A DNA stretch of 21,030 nucleotides from Hondaea fermentalgiana (Eukaryota; Sar; Bigyra; Thraustochytrida; Thraustochytriidae): positions 181,172-202,201 of the forward strand of contig NPFB01000037.1 of NCBI GenBank assembly GCA_014084085.1, given 5' to 3'. Below the pieces are notes generated by a model. It saw only the letters and a list, made by a program, of their open reading frames with translations, did not search any database and was not told the origin of the DNA. Position 1 is the first letter of the stretch; every line of letters starts with the position of its first letter. Made by a program: the position numbers and the translations under genes. Positions 7,933 through 17,200 of this stretch are shown in pieces.

Positions 7933-9177
7933 CTTCGAGGGAAAATGCTCGACGTGGAGAAAGCAGATTGATCTCGATCCTTTTATTTCTTTTCTTCCTT
8001 GAAAACAAAAGCTCGACTCGGAACGAAAGCAGTGTGAGCTCGATTTCATCCTGAAGCCATGCAGTAAAAAAATTGCAAGCGTCAGCTGGTCTGTACGCAT
8101 CGACCTGGTCGGGTGACGACACGATCGCACGGAAGATCTATAGAAGCCACAAGTAGAGGGAAGCCTTCTCAACCGGGGAAGCAGAACTTCAGTGCGGCGC
8201 CAAACAGCCCTCCGGGACGTTTGAGAAAACCGAAGCATTGACGTGCTTGAGACTACTACTCTGGGTTCATCGACAACATACAGGAAAAGTCAACACTTAT
8301 CTCCAGCTCATAGCTGGAATCATTGCCTTCTTCACAAGCGGTCATCATCTGCCAAGGAGATTTTGTTGAGTTTCTTTTCAATTGAGAACGCTGATTTGAA
8401 GTTTCATTTGAACAATTGTACTTCTTTCTCCGGATCTGCGCAAAGACCTCGACAACATCCACGTGACTCATTTTTGCCCACAAAATTGCTGCAAAGAACA
8501 AAGTTTCCGCGCATGCATTTTCGCGGTATTGCCACAAGGTGTACGTGCGAGCCTCCCTATGAGGAAACAGTCCAGGCTCTTGGCCTCGGGACTAAGGCAC
8601 ATTCGCTCGTACACAATGTTTTAGCCAGGGCTCATCGCGATAAAGCTGAAGAGGTAGCATGTTCAACACGCGAGTCGAGCGCTTTCGGCATAAACAGATC
8701 TTTCAGTTTGTGTTGGGAAATAGAAATGACGTGAGCAGACAGCAGCGCCACAGAAGTGGCAAAGTCAACTTTACACCCATGGGAAGTCTACGATAGACTT
8801 GCTGTACCAACAACCATCCAATCTCAGCAGCCACTAGTTCATGCGACATTAAGGTAAGTCTAACATTGCGGCCAAAGATTTGTGATCATCAAACTCTTCA
8901 CTACATCCTCGAGACAATATTTAAGGTGGGGAGAAACATCGATCTTCACCACTGGTCTCAGCAGAAGCGAAACTCCCGTGATATTCCTGGCTTGCCAAAG
9001 CACACTAGCAATCCATTTTTCATATATTTGGCATTTGCTGACATGTGCCCAAACTACAAGTCCTCGTTTGCTCTGACTTTTACGTGGAGGGAAATAATGA
9101 TTACTTCTGCAACATTTATTCACTTTAAAGATCGTCACGCTAATCAATCTCTTCAGGACGCGGACTATGCCTCGGTT
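7933..9177. other. Gene-poor, AT-richer intergenic region
   Basis: This stretch separates the start of the histidine-phosphatase gene from the end of the cysteine-rich secreted gene. Base composition is clearly more AT-rich than in the flanking genes. Frames open here (for example 8243-8734 and 8866-9309, +) give no recognisable domain, and the second lacks an ATG. No tRNA-like or rRNA-like sequence was spotted. 7933-8238 probably holds the histidine-phosphatase promoter, and the right end holds the 3' UTR of the secreted gene. Confidence 0.5.
9115..9120 (-). terminator. Candidate poly(A) signal for the cysteine-rich gene
   Basis: TTTATT on the plus strand reads AATAAA on the minus strand, about 58 bases past the stop codon at 9178. 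This is a plausible cleavage/polyadenylation signal; its use is inferred. Confidence 0.5.
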
Positions 9178-10284
9178 TCATTTATCATCTTCTTTGTCTT
9201 CCTCTTCTTCAATGTCCCAATCAGATTGATCATTGAGTTCCAACCATTCAAGGATGTTGAGTCCTTCTGGAAGAGGATCGGGCGTTCCAGAAGGACAAAC
9301 AACGTCTGATGCTGAAAGTGGTACTTTAAATTGGTGCTTACGAGCGACGCGGTAACAATGGCCTGGAACCGCCGGATTCGCCGCCTTGGGGAGTAAATCG
9401 TAGTGTATGCAAGTAGGAAAGTCGGTCTCTTCGTTAGGATCATCAGGGCCAATTTCGAAACCCTGACACTTGGTGTTGACTTGACAGAGCAACTTGCATT
9501 CTTCTTCGGAGCAGGCCAGGTCTTTGCAGGGCTTGTAGCCAGGGCCTGCTCCCCAACACCCGTTCCCTGAACCAACTTCTTCCATACAAGAAGATGGGAT
9601 TTTACTCGTGCAGTCTTGATCACGCACAAAGCATCTTGTTGGTGGTTCAGAAGTGTTAGCAGTATACCCTTTAGTCTGGCTTATAGGGTTGAGGATAAGC
9701 CTGCATTTGCCGTAAAACCCTCCAGTCGAGGTTGTTTCAAATTCGAAGCCATGGCAATCGCTGGACGCAAGGCACCGAAGACGACAGTAATTTTCAATAC
9801 AGTCGTAGTCCCTGCAGATTTCCAAAGTTGCGTCGTCGCGATAGATTTCGTTGTAGTCCTCTTCGTCAGTGTAGATCTCCTTTTCCGTATCTTCGAGCTC
9901 ATCGTATGAAGTCACAAGGTAAAGCGGACACTGTCCTTTTCTCCCACTTCCCATGCAGGAAAGTGTAACGAAATCATTCTCCCCATCGGCATTGCTGGAT
10001 ATGTCGCAGTATTCTTTATTCGCGTCATCACCCTTGCATTGATTCTTTCGTTTCGCGCACCACCATTTCTTTGTGATACCAGTCTTCGAGGGGCACCAAC
10101 GATTGCGATTGTTTCTTCTTTTTTTTTTGCAAGTCTTCCTGTCATCTGACCCTTCTTCAAAGCATGTACAACTCCACTTGTCACCTAAATCTACTTTTTT
10201 GTCTGGCTCTTCAGGACATTTGGCATGCAAATGTACTGCAAGACCCAAGATGACAAGGAGCGCGACATAAAGCACCCGGCGCAT
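9178..10284 (-). CDS. Secreted cysteine-rich protein with two apple-like repeats
   Basis: The product has 368 residues starting MRRVLYVALLVILGLAVHLHA, a clear signal peptide with cleavage likely near residue 21. The mature protein is very Cys-rich. Residues ~35-93 hold a basic Cys region (CKKKRRNNRNRWC). Two related modules follow, at ~157-223 and ~253-314. Each begins C-R/K-D-x-x-C-x-E-x-x-C-R/K-L-x-C, then five residues, then C-x-G-F-E, and ends with a RC(F) or HC(Y) motif. This resembles PAN/apple domains, which bind proteins or sugars, but the match is by eye. A strongly acidic segment separates the N-terminal part from the modules (DELEDTEKEIYTDEEDYNE, 128-146), and the tail is acidic (EEEEDKEDD). 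The ATG at 10284 is chosen because it directly starts the signal peptide; upstream is AT-rich leader. Its 5' end is repeated in the tandem units upstream. Function unknown, probably extracellular binding. Confidence 0.82.
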   Translation of the reverse strand: MRRVLYVALLVILGLAVHLHAKCPEEPDKKVDLGDKWSCTCFEEGSDDRKTCKKKRRNNRNRWCPSKTGITKKWWCAKRKNQCKGDDANKEYCDISSNADGENDFVTLSCMGSGRKGQCPLYLVTSYDELEDTEKEIYTDEEDYNEIYRDDATLEICRDYDCIENYCRLRCLASSDCHGFEFETTSTGGFYGKCRLILNPISQTKGYTANTSEPPTRCFVRDQDCTSKIPSSCMEEVGSGNGCWGAGPGYKPCKDLACSEEECKLLCQVNTKCQGFEIGPDDPNEETDFPTCIHYDLLPKAANPAVPGHCYRVARKHQFKVPLSASDVVCPSGTPDPLPEGLNILEWLELNDQSDWDIEEEEDKEDDK

Positions 10285-11648
10285 GTTTAAAAAATAAAAT
10301 TCGCCAAAGACACAGAGAGTCAAAAACTCAAATTACTGGATCACTCAGACCCTTCCCTCGACTGCTTCCGTGCGCGCCTCGTCGTGAGATAGGAGTTGCA
10401 AGCAAATGGTCTTTTTGCTTCGCAATTCAGGTTTGCAGCGCGCCGAGGCCACAAAGACGGGGCGAGAGAGCGCTCTGGGGGCACGGAAAAACATCCATCT
10501 TCTTGCACCGCGCAAGGCCGAGCCGTTCTCCCGTCCCGCTCTCTCAAGCTTCTCCTCGCCGCACGAAAGATCATCCGTCTCGCACTTCGTGGCCGGCGCC
10601 CAGCGGGAGAACGGACGTGTGCAGGCTGGCTCTGTTCGCGTTGCGGCCCCACCTCTCAGTCCACGTCGTGACCGGGCCGCTCGCTCACCAGCCAGCACTC
10701 ACGTAGCGTCATCCTTGGAGCTGCACGGGCCGGGCCGGGCCGGGCCGCCTCGACAACGCAGCATGGCGGAAGCGATGCTGGCCGGCGAACCGACAAGAAG
10801 AAGTGTAGAAGAAGAAGTACCGAAAGAAGTAGATGAAGAAGACGCATAAGGAAGAAGAAGTCGCAGCCAGGGCGGCTGAATCTATCCGCCACCGCGCGTT
10901 CGCCCAAGTCCGCGGGTGTGCATCTTTTCGGCTGGGAGGGTGCGATGGCGCCGACGGCCACTAGTTACGTCGGATGGCAGGTGGATTGATACACATGGAC
11001 GGATGGAGGGGCGGATACCCCGGTGCAGTGCAGCCTGGCGGAAAATGTCCGGCCGACTTTGTCCCGGCCTCCTCCTGATGACCTTCTATCGGTGTTCCCG
11101 GGGTGATCATTTGCTCCACCGCGCCCTCTCAAGAAAAGCCCCCTCAAGACCTCTCCCTCAAGAATTGCATGACCTCCTCTGCACCGCAGGCTGAGTTGAT
11201 GTTGGCAACTTGAAATAGCAAGGTGATCGTAACGAGATGCGCCGGGGTGGAGCACGTCGGCGCCGCGGCCTTCACCCGTAGCCCGAATCAGGCTTCGGGC
11301 GAACCTCGGATGCGCGTCGAACTGGCTCCGGCCCCAGAGGCCGGCTGCGGGCCCAGTTGGCTGCTGCAAGTTCGCCGTTCTCCGGGACAAAAGGAGCGCA
11401 GAGGTGCATGCTGAAGTGAGGCCCCGCAAGTCCCATTTTCACCACAGCTGCCGTAGCCTCCTCTGCTGGCTGCTGCTGCTTTTGCTGCTCAGTGCTGCTG
11501 GTGCAGGCTGTGCCGGCGCGCGATCCAGCAGACCATTCGGTTGCCAGGTTGATCGCGCATGGCCAGGGTGCATTTGGCCAATTTTGCGGACAGCTGAGCA
11601 TGCGAAACTCGAGGGGGGGTCGTATTCTTCGGAGGGGAAGGACACTTG
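10225..11648. repeat. Tandem repeat unit 1 (longest, most diverged)
   Basis: The unit starts at ATGCAAATG inside the signal-peptide codons of the cysteine-rich gene, so it includes that gene's ATG and upstream region. Shared landmarks with units 2 and 3, in order, are: TGCGCGCCTCGTCGTGA (10371); CACCGCGCAAGGCCGAG (about 10507); CAGCGGGAGAAC (about 10603); the flipped segment (10632-10689); GGCGGAAGCGATGCTG (about 10766); GTGCAGTGCAGCCTGGCGG (about 11023); and GTGCATGCTGAAGTGAG (about 11403). It is ~230 bases longer than the others, partly through ~60 bases inserted next to the gene start, and carries a GGGCC run near 10729-10748. Confidence 0.85.
10625..10696 (-). repeat. Short inverted-repeat-flanked segment, flipped orientation
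   Basis: GCTGGCT (10625-10631) and AGCCAGC (10690-10696) flank a 58-base core. Its ends, CTGTTCGCGTTG and CGTGACCGGGCCGCTC, match the reverse complement of the cores in units 2 and 3. Sequence outside the arms is collinear in all three units. Confidence 0.85.
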
Positions 11649-11669
11649 ATGCAAATGTGCTGCGAGACT

Positions 11670-11708
11670 TCAGATGACCAGGAGCGCGGAGCGGAGCACC
11701 TGACGCAA
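11670..11708 (-). pseudogene. Broken signal-peptide start, unit 2
   Basis: The minus strand reads TTG then RQVLRSALLVI and TGA. It aligns with MRRVLYVALLVIL of the living gene at 10284. The start codon is changed to TTG and codon 13 is a stop. Upstream and downstream sequence also matches unit 3, so this is a decayed duplicate of the 5' end of the cysteine-rich secreted gene. Confidence 0.75.
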
Positions 11709-11982
11709 AGAAAATTTCGATCAACTTTCGTGCGTGTCTCGTCGTGAAATTGGAGTTGTAAGCAGGCAGACACTCTTTTGCTTCGCAAGCGCAATTGCAA
11801 TCTTATTTGCAGCGCGTCAAGACCGCCAAGACGAGGTGAGTAAGGGCCCTAGGCGCACGGGCGAACTTCCAGATTCTCGCACCGCGCAAGGCCGAGTGGC
11901 GGCTTTTCCGTCCATCATCCTTCTCGCGCTTCTGCCACCATGGCCAGTGTCCATCCAGCGGGAGAACCGACGCTCTGTGCAG

Positions 11983-12046
11983 GCTGGCTGAGGAGCGGCC
12001 CGGTCACGGCACAGACCAGCGGGCCCTCAACGCGAACAGAGCCAGC
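11983..12046 (+). repeat. Short inverted-repeat-flanked segment, unit 2 orientation
   Basis: GCTGGCT and AGCCAGC arms flank a 50-base core (11990-12039) that starts GAGGAGCGGCCCGGTCACG and ends CAACGCGAACAG, as in unit 3. Confidence 0.85.
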
Positions 12047-12212
12047 ACCCACGTTGCGTTGTCCTTGGATCTGGACGGGCCAGGCCGACCCGACAACGCC
12101 GCGTGGCGGAAGCGATGCTGACCGGCGAACCGACAAAAAAAGTGTAAGAAGAAGTACTGAAAGATAGATGAAGAAGACACATTAGAAGAAGTCGCGGCCA
12201 GGGCGACTGACT

Positions 12213-12494
12213 CTATCTGCGCGGTTCGCCAAAATCCATGGCGGGTGTGCATCTTGCGACATCGGCTTCGAAGGGCGTGACAGCGCCGGCGACCACTGGC
12301 ATGCGGCCAAGTACCTCGACCCTCGTGCAGTGCAGCCTGGCGGCTAGTGTTCTGCCGGATCTTACCCGGGCGTCTTCCAAATTACCTTTCAACGATTTTC
12401 CCGTGATGGCTGTTTTCTCCGGCCCTTTACTATAAAATGTCTCTTGAAACTGCCCCCTCAAGAATCGTATGGGCTTCACTGCACCGCTGGCCAT
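12213..12494 (-). CDS. Doubtful repeat-borne ORF, unit 2
   Basis: An ATG at 12494 opens 93 codons starting MASGAVKPIRFLRGQFQETF. An equivalent frame with ATG exists in unit 3 (13425-13703), with a one-codon difference at MASG/MAS and another near residue 24. Unit 1 lacks the ATG and has an early stop. No family, signal peptide or membrane segment is recognised. Shared open frames between near-identical repeats are weak evidence, and a plus-strand frame is shared too. Confidence 0.18.
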   Translation of the reverse strand: MASGAVKPIRFLRGQFQETFYSKGPEKTAITGKSLKGNLEDARVRSGRTLAARLHCTRVEVLGRMPVVAGAVTPFEADVARCTPAMDFGEPRR

Positions 12495-12647
12495 GTTGAA
12501 GCTGCCAACTTGAATTTGGTCACCGTGATGAGATGCGCGTCGATCTGGCTGCGGCACCTGCGGCTGTGGGCTCTGCGGCTACGGGCATCGCGTTCTCCGG
12601 GACGAAGTAGCGCCGCGGTGCATGCTGAAGTGAGCCCCCCGCAAGTC

Positions 12648-12902
12648 CTACTTCCCCCGCAGCTGCCGTGGTCTGCTGTTGCTATTGCTGCTCGCTGCTG
12701 CTGGTACAGGCTGTGCCGGCGCGCGATCCAGCAGACCATTCGGTTGATCGCGCATGGCCAGGGTGCATTTGGCCAATTTGCGGACAGCTGAGCATGCGAA
12801 ACTCGATTGGGGGTCGTATTCTTCGGAGGGGAAGGACACTTGATGCAAATGTGCTGCGAGACTTAAGTTGACAAGGAGCGCGGAGCGGAGCACCTGACGC
12901 AA
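12648..12902 (-). pseudogene. Signal-peptide relic lacking ATG, unit 3
   Basis: The minus strand reads TTG followed by RQVLRSALLVNLSLAAHLH, clearly related to MRRVLYVALLVILGLAVHLH of the cysteine-rich gene, then stays open for 84 codons. After the signal-peptide region similarity fades (FPSEEYDP may match PEEPDKK), and the Cys modules are absent. The ATG is replaced by TTG. It is probably a 5' fragment left by tandem duplication; use of the TTG as a start cannot be excluded but is unlikely. Confidence 0.65.
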
Positions 12903-13209
12903 AGAAAACTTCGATCAACTTTCGTGCGTGTCTCGTCGTGAAATTGGAGTTGTAAGCAGGCAGATACTCTTTTGCTTCGCAAGCGCATTTGCAATCTTAT
13001 TTGCAGCGCGCCAAGACCGCCAAGACGAGGTGAGTAAGGGCCCTAGGCGCATGGGAGAACTTCCAGATTCTCGCACGGCGCAAGGCCGAGTGGCCGCTAT
13101 TCCGTCCCTTGGCATGAGCTCTGTCAAGCGTTTGCTCGTCGCACGAAAGATCATCCTTCTCGCGCTTCTGCCAGTGTCCATCCAGCGGGAGAACCGACGC
13201 TCTGTGCAG

Positions 13210-13273
13210 GCTGGCTGAGGAGCGGCCCGGTCACGGCGCAGACCAGCGGGTCCTCAACGCGAACAGAGCCAGC
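13210..13273 (+). repeat. Short inverted-repeat-flanked segment, unit 3 orientation
   Basis: The same arms and 50-base core (13217-13266) occur as in unit 2, with two base changes (CACGGCACA to CACGGCGCA; GGGCCC to GGGTCC). Confidence 0.85.
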
Positions 13274-13424
13274 ACCCACGTTGCGTTGTCCATGGATCTG
13301 CTGCACGGGCCGGGCCGACCCGGCAACGCCGCGTGGCGGAAGCGATGCTGACCGGCGAACCGACAAGTTGTAAGAAGAAGTACTGAAAGATAGAAGAAAG
13401 TCGCAGCCAAGGCGACTGACTCTA

Positions 13425-13703
13425 TCAGTGCGGTTCTCCCAATTCCGTGGCGGGTGTGCATATTGTGATTTCGGATTGGAAGGGCGTGATAGCGCCGGCG
13501 ACCACTGGCATGCGACCAAGTACCTCGACCCTTGTGCAGTGCAGCCTGGCGGCCAGTGTTCTGCCGGATCTTTCCCGGGCGTCTTCCAAATTACCTTTCA
13601 ACGGTGTCCCCGTGACTGATGGCTGTTCAACCGGCCCTTTACCAAAAAATGTCTCTTGAAACTGCCCCCTCAAGAATCGTATGGACTTCACTGCACTGGC
13701 CAT
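13425..13703 (-). CDS. Doubtful repeat-borne ORF, unit 3
   Basis: This 92-codon frame starts MASAVKSIRFLRGQFQETFF and is the counterpart of the unit 2 ORF. The block GRTLAARLHCTRVEVLGRMP is identical in both. In the first ~100 compared bases, three of four differences are silent in this frame, but they are silent in the plus-strand frame as well, so coding strand cannot be decided. No function can be suggested. Confidence 0.18.
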   Translation of the reverse strand: MASAVKSIRFLRGQFQETFFGKGPVEQPSVTGTPLKGNLEDARERSGRTLAARLHCTRVEVLGRMPVVAGAITPFQSEITICTPATELGEPH

Positions 13704-14254
13704 GTTGAAGCTGCCAACTTGAATCAGGTCACCGTGACGAGATGCGCGTCGATCTGGCTGAGGCGCCTGCGGCTGTGGGCTCTGCGGCTGCGGCTGCGGG
13801 CATCGCCGTTCTCCCGAACGAAAGCAGCGCCGGAGTGCATGCTGAAGTGAGGCCCCCGCACGTCCTACTTCCCCCGCAGCTGCCGCGGTCTCCTGCTGCT
13901 GCCACTACTTCTGGCGGCTGCTGCAGGCAGCGCTGGCGCGCGATCCAGCAGGCCATTCGGTCGATCGCGCATGGCCAGGGTGCATTCGGTCGACTAGCAT
14001 GCCGTATACCAGGACAGCTGAGCCGTGAGGAACACGCAGCCTCACGATGTACTACACGTTGCGGAGCGTTCTCCCGGCAGTGGGCTGGACAGCCCAGGAA
14101 CGGGCCGCGTGGAGGGACTCCGGGTCGCGAAGCACGCAAACAAACTGCAATCGGCATTCGTTGCGGCGAAGGGCGAGCAAAGAGACGACAGCAAGGAGGA
14201 TAGCGACCAGGACGACGACAGGAAAGGAGAGAAGAAAGCGCAAAGAGCGCGACA

Positions 14255-17200
14255 ATGAAGATTGGAATACGGTGGATAGCCCTCGTGGCTGCGGCGCTCG
14301 CAATGACGATGCCCGCCATGCCGATTGAGGCACGCACTCAAGTGTCTCGCGTCGCCATGCCGGCAAGCGCCGTGGCCCGCGTCGTACAAGACGGAGACAC
14401 GACTTGCTCTGCATTTCTGGTGTCGAAAGATACTGCCATCACCGCGCGACATTGCGTCCTACGCGGCATTTTGCAACGCGACAACTCCTTCATGGAACGC
14501 GAGCTTTTCAACGACAACGAATTTTTCACCTCAGTCTATCTTGAGTTTACGGATCAAGAAGGCGAACCTATCGAAGTGGGCATCTGGGGCATGAAACTTG
14601 GCAACAACACGGATAACAAGGACGACTGGGCGATCCTTTCGCTCTCGATTCCGGAGAATTGGCCACCAAGCAATATCCAGCCACTCAAAGTCGGCTTTGA
14701 AAGCAAAGATTCACTTGCTGAGGGCACCGAAGTGTTCGCGTACGGCTTCGTTCTGGACGATATTAAAGACAAAAGCGCCATGCCGAAGTCTGTAGGCAAA
14801 GCTGATCAATGCAGCCTTGAGGGAGATACAGGTTCGACACCAACGGACGTGGAGCACTCTTGTGATATGAAGGATGGTGCGTCAGGTGGTCCAATCCTCA
14901 TGAAGTGCACGACGACGCAAGACTGCTATCGTGTCATTGGCGTCCACGTTCGTAATACGGTGGGTAACTCCTTCGCTTCAGGCTTCATGGTGGCATCAGA
15001 TCAATTTGTTGCGCAATTGAATCAAAAGGAGGACCCACCTCAGCTAAAAGCGCGAGTTCAAATCTCTTCAGGATCAAAGCAGCTCTACGCTGAGAATGAC
15101 AATGACCTTGGCATCGAAAAGTACAACCGTGACTCCGACGACACCGCGAAATGGGACATTTACGAGCATCCCAGCGGCGATCACCTGTATCTTTTGCAGC
15201 AGACGTCCGTGCGGAAGATTCTAAGCGCTTCCGGTGACGAAGTGAATATGCGCGACGCCTACGAAGAACTTACTCACAACTTTGGGGCCTTGACTTCGGC
15301 CTGGCGTGTGGTGAAATCTGGAAAAAACTTTTGTCTTCGATCAGAGGAGACTGAATCCTACCTTGTTCTCAAAGGCAAGGGCTCTCTCGAGACATCGACC
15401 AAGTGCAAAGGTGCGGCCTCGATTCGCTTCAAGGCGAACGGTGACGATATCACGGAAAAATATCTTGCTCCCTCGGGAACAACTGAAGTTCTAGTCTATG
15501 ACGAGGACGAGCCTACATACGCTCTGATGAATGCGGAGAGGAACAGAAACCTTGACATTCAGGCGCGTGGAAGACGATTTCTATTGAAGTCCTTGGAGAG
15601 GAAAGTGTCTGCCGCGGCACCCCAGACGTCACTGTTCTATGTCGTTGCGGTGGACGCTCTGCATGTGCGTCTATATTCTGAGGTCCACAAGGTTTTCCTC
15701 AGTGTCTCGGGAAAAAACAAACTCGGAGTCACGGACTTTTGCGCCAAGGATTCCTGCAAATGGTTGCTGAAACCTTACAACAATGGATTCTGCTTGGAGT
15801 CTGTGTTTCTCTTGCAGTCTGCGCAGTCGAAGCGCTTCCTCGATGTCAAGTCCCTTAGTTTCGCTGAGAATTGCGACTCCCTTTCTGTAGGGCACATTTT
15901 GCAGCAGAATGTTACCTTCACTCCATATGCAGAAATCGTCGACAACTCGGGAGGCACACCGGCTCCTACGTTCACGCTACCACCAAGTGCACCCACAGTC
16001 CAGCCCGCGCCGACCGCCGCGCCTACGCAACACAAATGTTCTGACAAGCCAGGTTCCGTGTACGATTGTCTGCATCAGGACTACTGCACATGCGACACCG
16101 TGGACTGCGATCTCGATACGACCAAATCCATTGCCTGCTTTAAGTATGACGAGGATGTCTTCGATGACCTTAAGGGTTTCCAAGCATTGGAAACCCTCGA
16201 CCTCAGCAACTTGGGCATCGATGAGGACTTTGAGATTCCATGGGGATCTCTGACCTCCTCACTGCGGACACTAGATCTGAGTGGCAACAGTTTTGTACGC
16301 GTGCCAAGTGATCTGTTCGAAACCGTTTCAAACCTTCGCAGTCTTCACTTCGACGACAACAAACTCAAGTGGCTTCCGTCGAGTCTGGGTGCACTGACAT
16401 CGCTGCGAGTTCTCGAGGCAAAGAACAACGAGTTGAGCAAGCTTCCTCAGAGTATCTCGAGCCTCTCACGGCTCTCGACTCTTGGCTTGTGGAACAACGA
16501 CTTCTCCGACCTTCCCGACAAGCTAGCCTCTCTCACGGCCTTGGAGCAGCTCAACTTGCAAGCGAATAGAATTAGGTCTCTTTATGGGACGGATTGGGAT
16601 AAGTTGTCAAATCTTGCGAGCTTGGATTTGGAGGGAAACAAGATCTCAAGTCTTCCATCAAGCTTTACAGAATTGACTTCTCTCGTCTATCTCTCGCTGT
16701 CGAAGAATTCTCTTCAAGGCTTGCAAAGCGGCTTTGGTCGCCTTAGCGCTCTGACGGAGCTCTCCATTTCTTCAAATCGTCTCTCGAGTATCCCGGATAG
16801 TTTTACCAGTCTGTCACATCTCCAGCACCTTCAACTCTGGGGAAACAAACTGAGACGTCTTCCTCGAGGGTTTGGGCAGCTCTCTGCGCTCAGCTTTCTC
16901 ACGCTCTATCAGGAAGAAGGAGATGAGACGAGATTTTCTTCGTCGTCGACGGCGTTACCGGAGAGTATGAGCAACCTGCACAATCTTCGTCATCTTGATT
17001 TGAGCCGGGCTCTCCCAAGGAATCAGGATCTTCCATCCTTCATTCCCAAATTAACTGCCCTCACATACTTGAACATTGGTCGGAATGACATCAAAAGCCT
17101 TCCTGACGAGTTTGCTGACCTCACTAATTTGGAGAGACTTTTCGCGCGCGAAAACAAGATCCCCAAGCTCCCGCTACAAATTGGACGGCTTTCGAATCTG

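Larger units (their letters stand above)
11649..12842. repeat. Tandem repeat unit 2 (1194 bp)
   Basis: This is a direct repeat closely similar to unit 3. Shared blocks include TCGTGCGTGTCTCGTCGTG, GTGAGTAAGGGCCCTAGGCG, GAACCGACGCTCTGTGCAGG and GCGCGATCCAGCAGACCATT. Equivalent points in units 2 and 3 lie about 1194 bases apart. The unit contains a relic of the signal-peptide start of the cysteine-rich gene (11670-11708, -), which is broken. Confidence 0.92.
12843..14022. repeat. Tandem repeat unit 3, truncated at right end
   Basis: This unit is similar to unit 2 from ATGCAAATGTGCTGCGAGACTT to GACAGCTGAG (14013-14022). There homology stops, about 50 bases before a full period. The end lies ~230 bases upstream of the protease-LRR start codon, so the array abuts that gene's promoter. 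Confidence 0.9.

Noticed and set aside
8239..9177. Search for tRNA, 5S or transposon remnants in the AT-rich gap
   Set aside because: No B-box-like GGTTCGANTCC, cloverleaf, or reverse-transcriptase/transposase motif was found on either strand.
10406..10849. 147-codon plus-strand frame with ATG in repeat unit 1
   Set aside because: The ATG and frame are not kept in units 2 and 3, and the translation is low-complexity, ending in a GAA-rich tract.
10225..14022. Idea that the tandem units are a CRISPR array or an insertion sequence
   Set aside because: Units are ~1.2 kb with no short regular spacers, no transposase frame and no terminal inverted repeats or target duplications that I could find.
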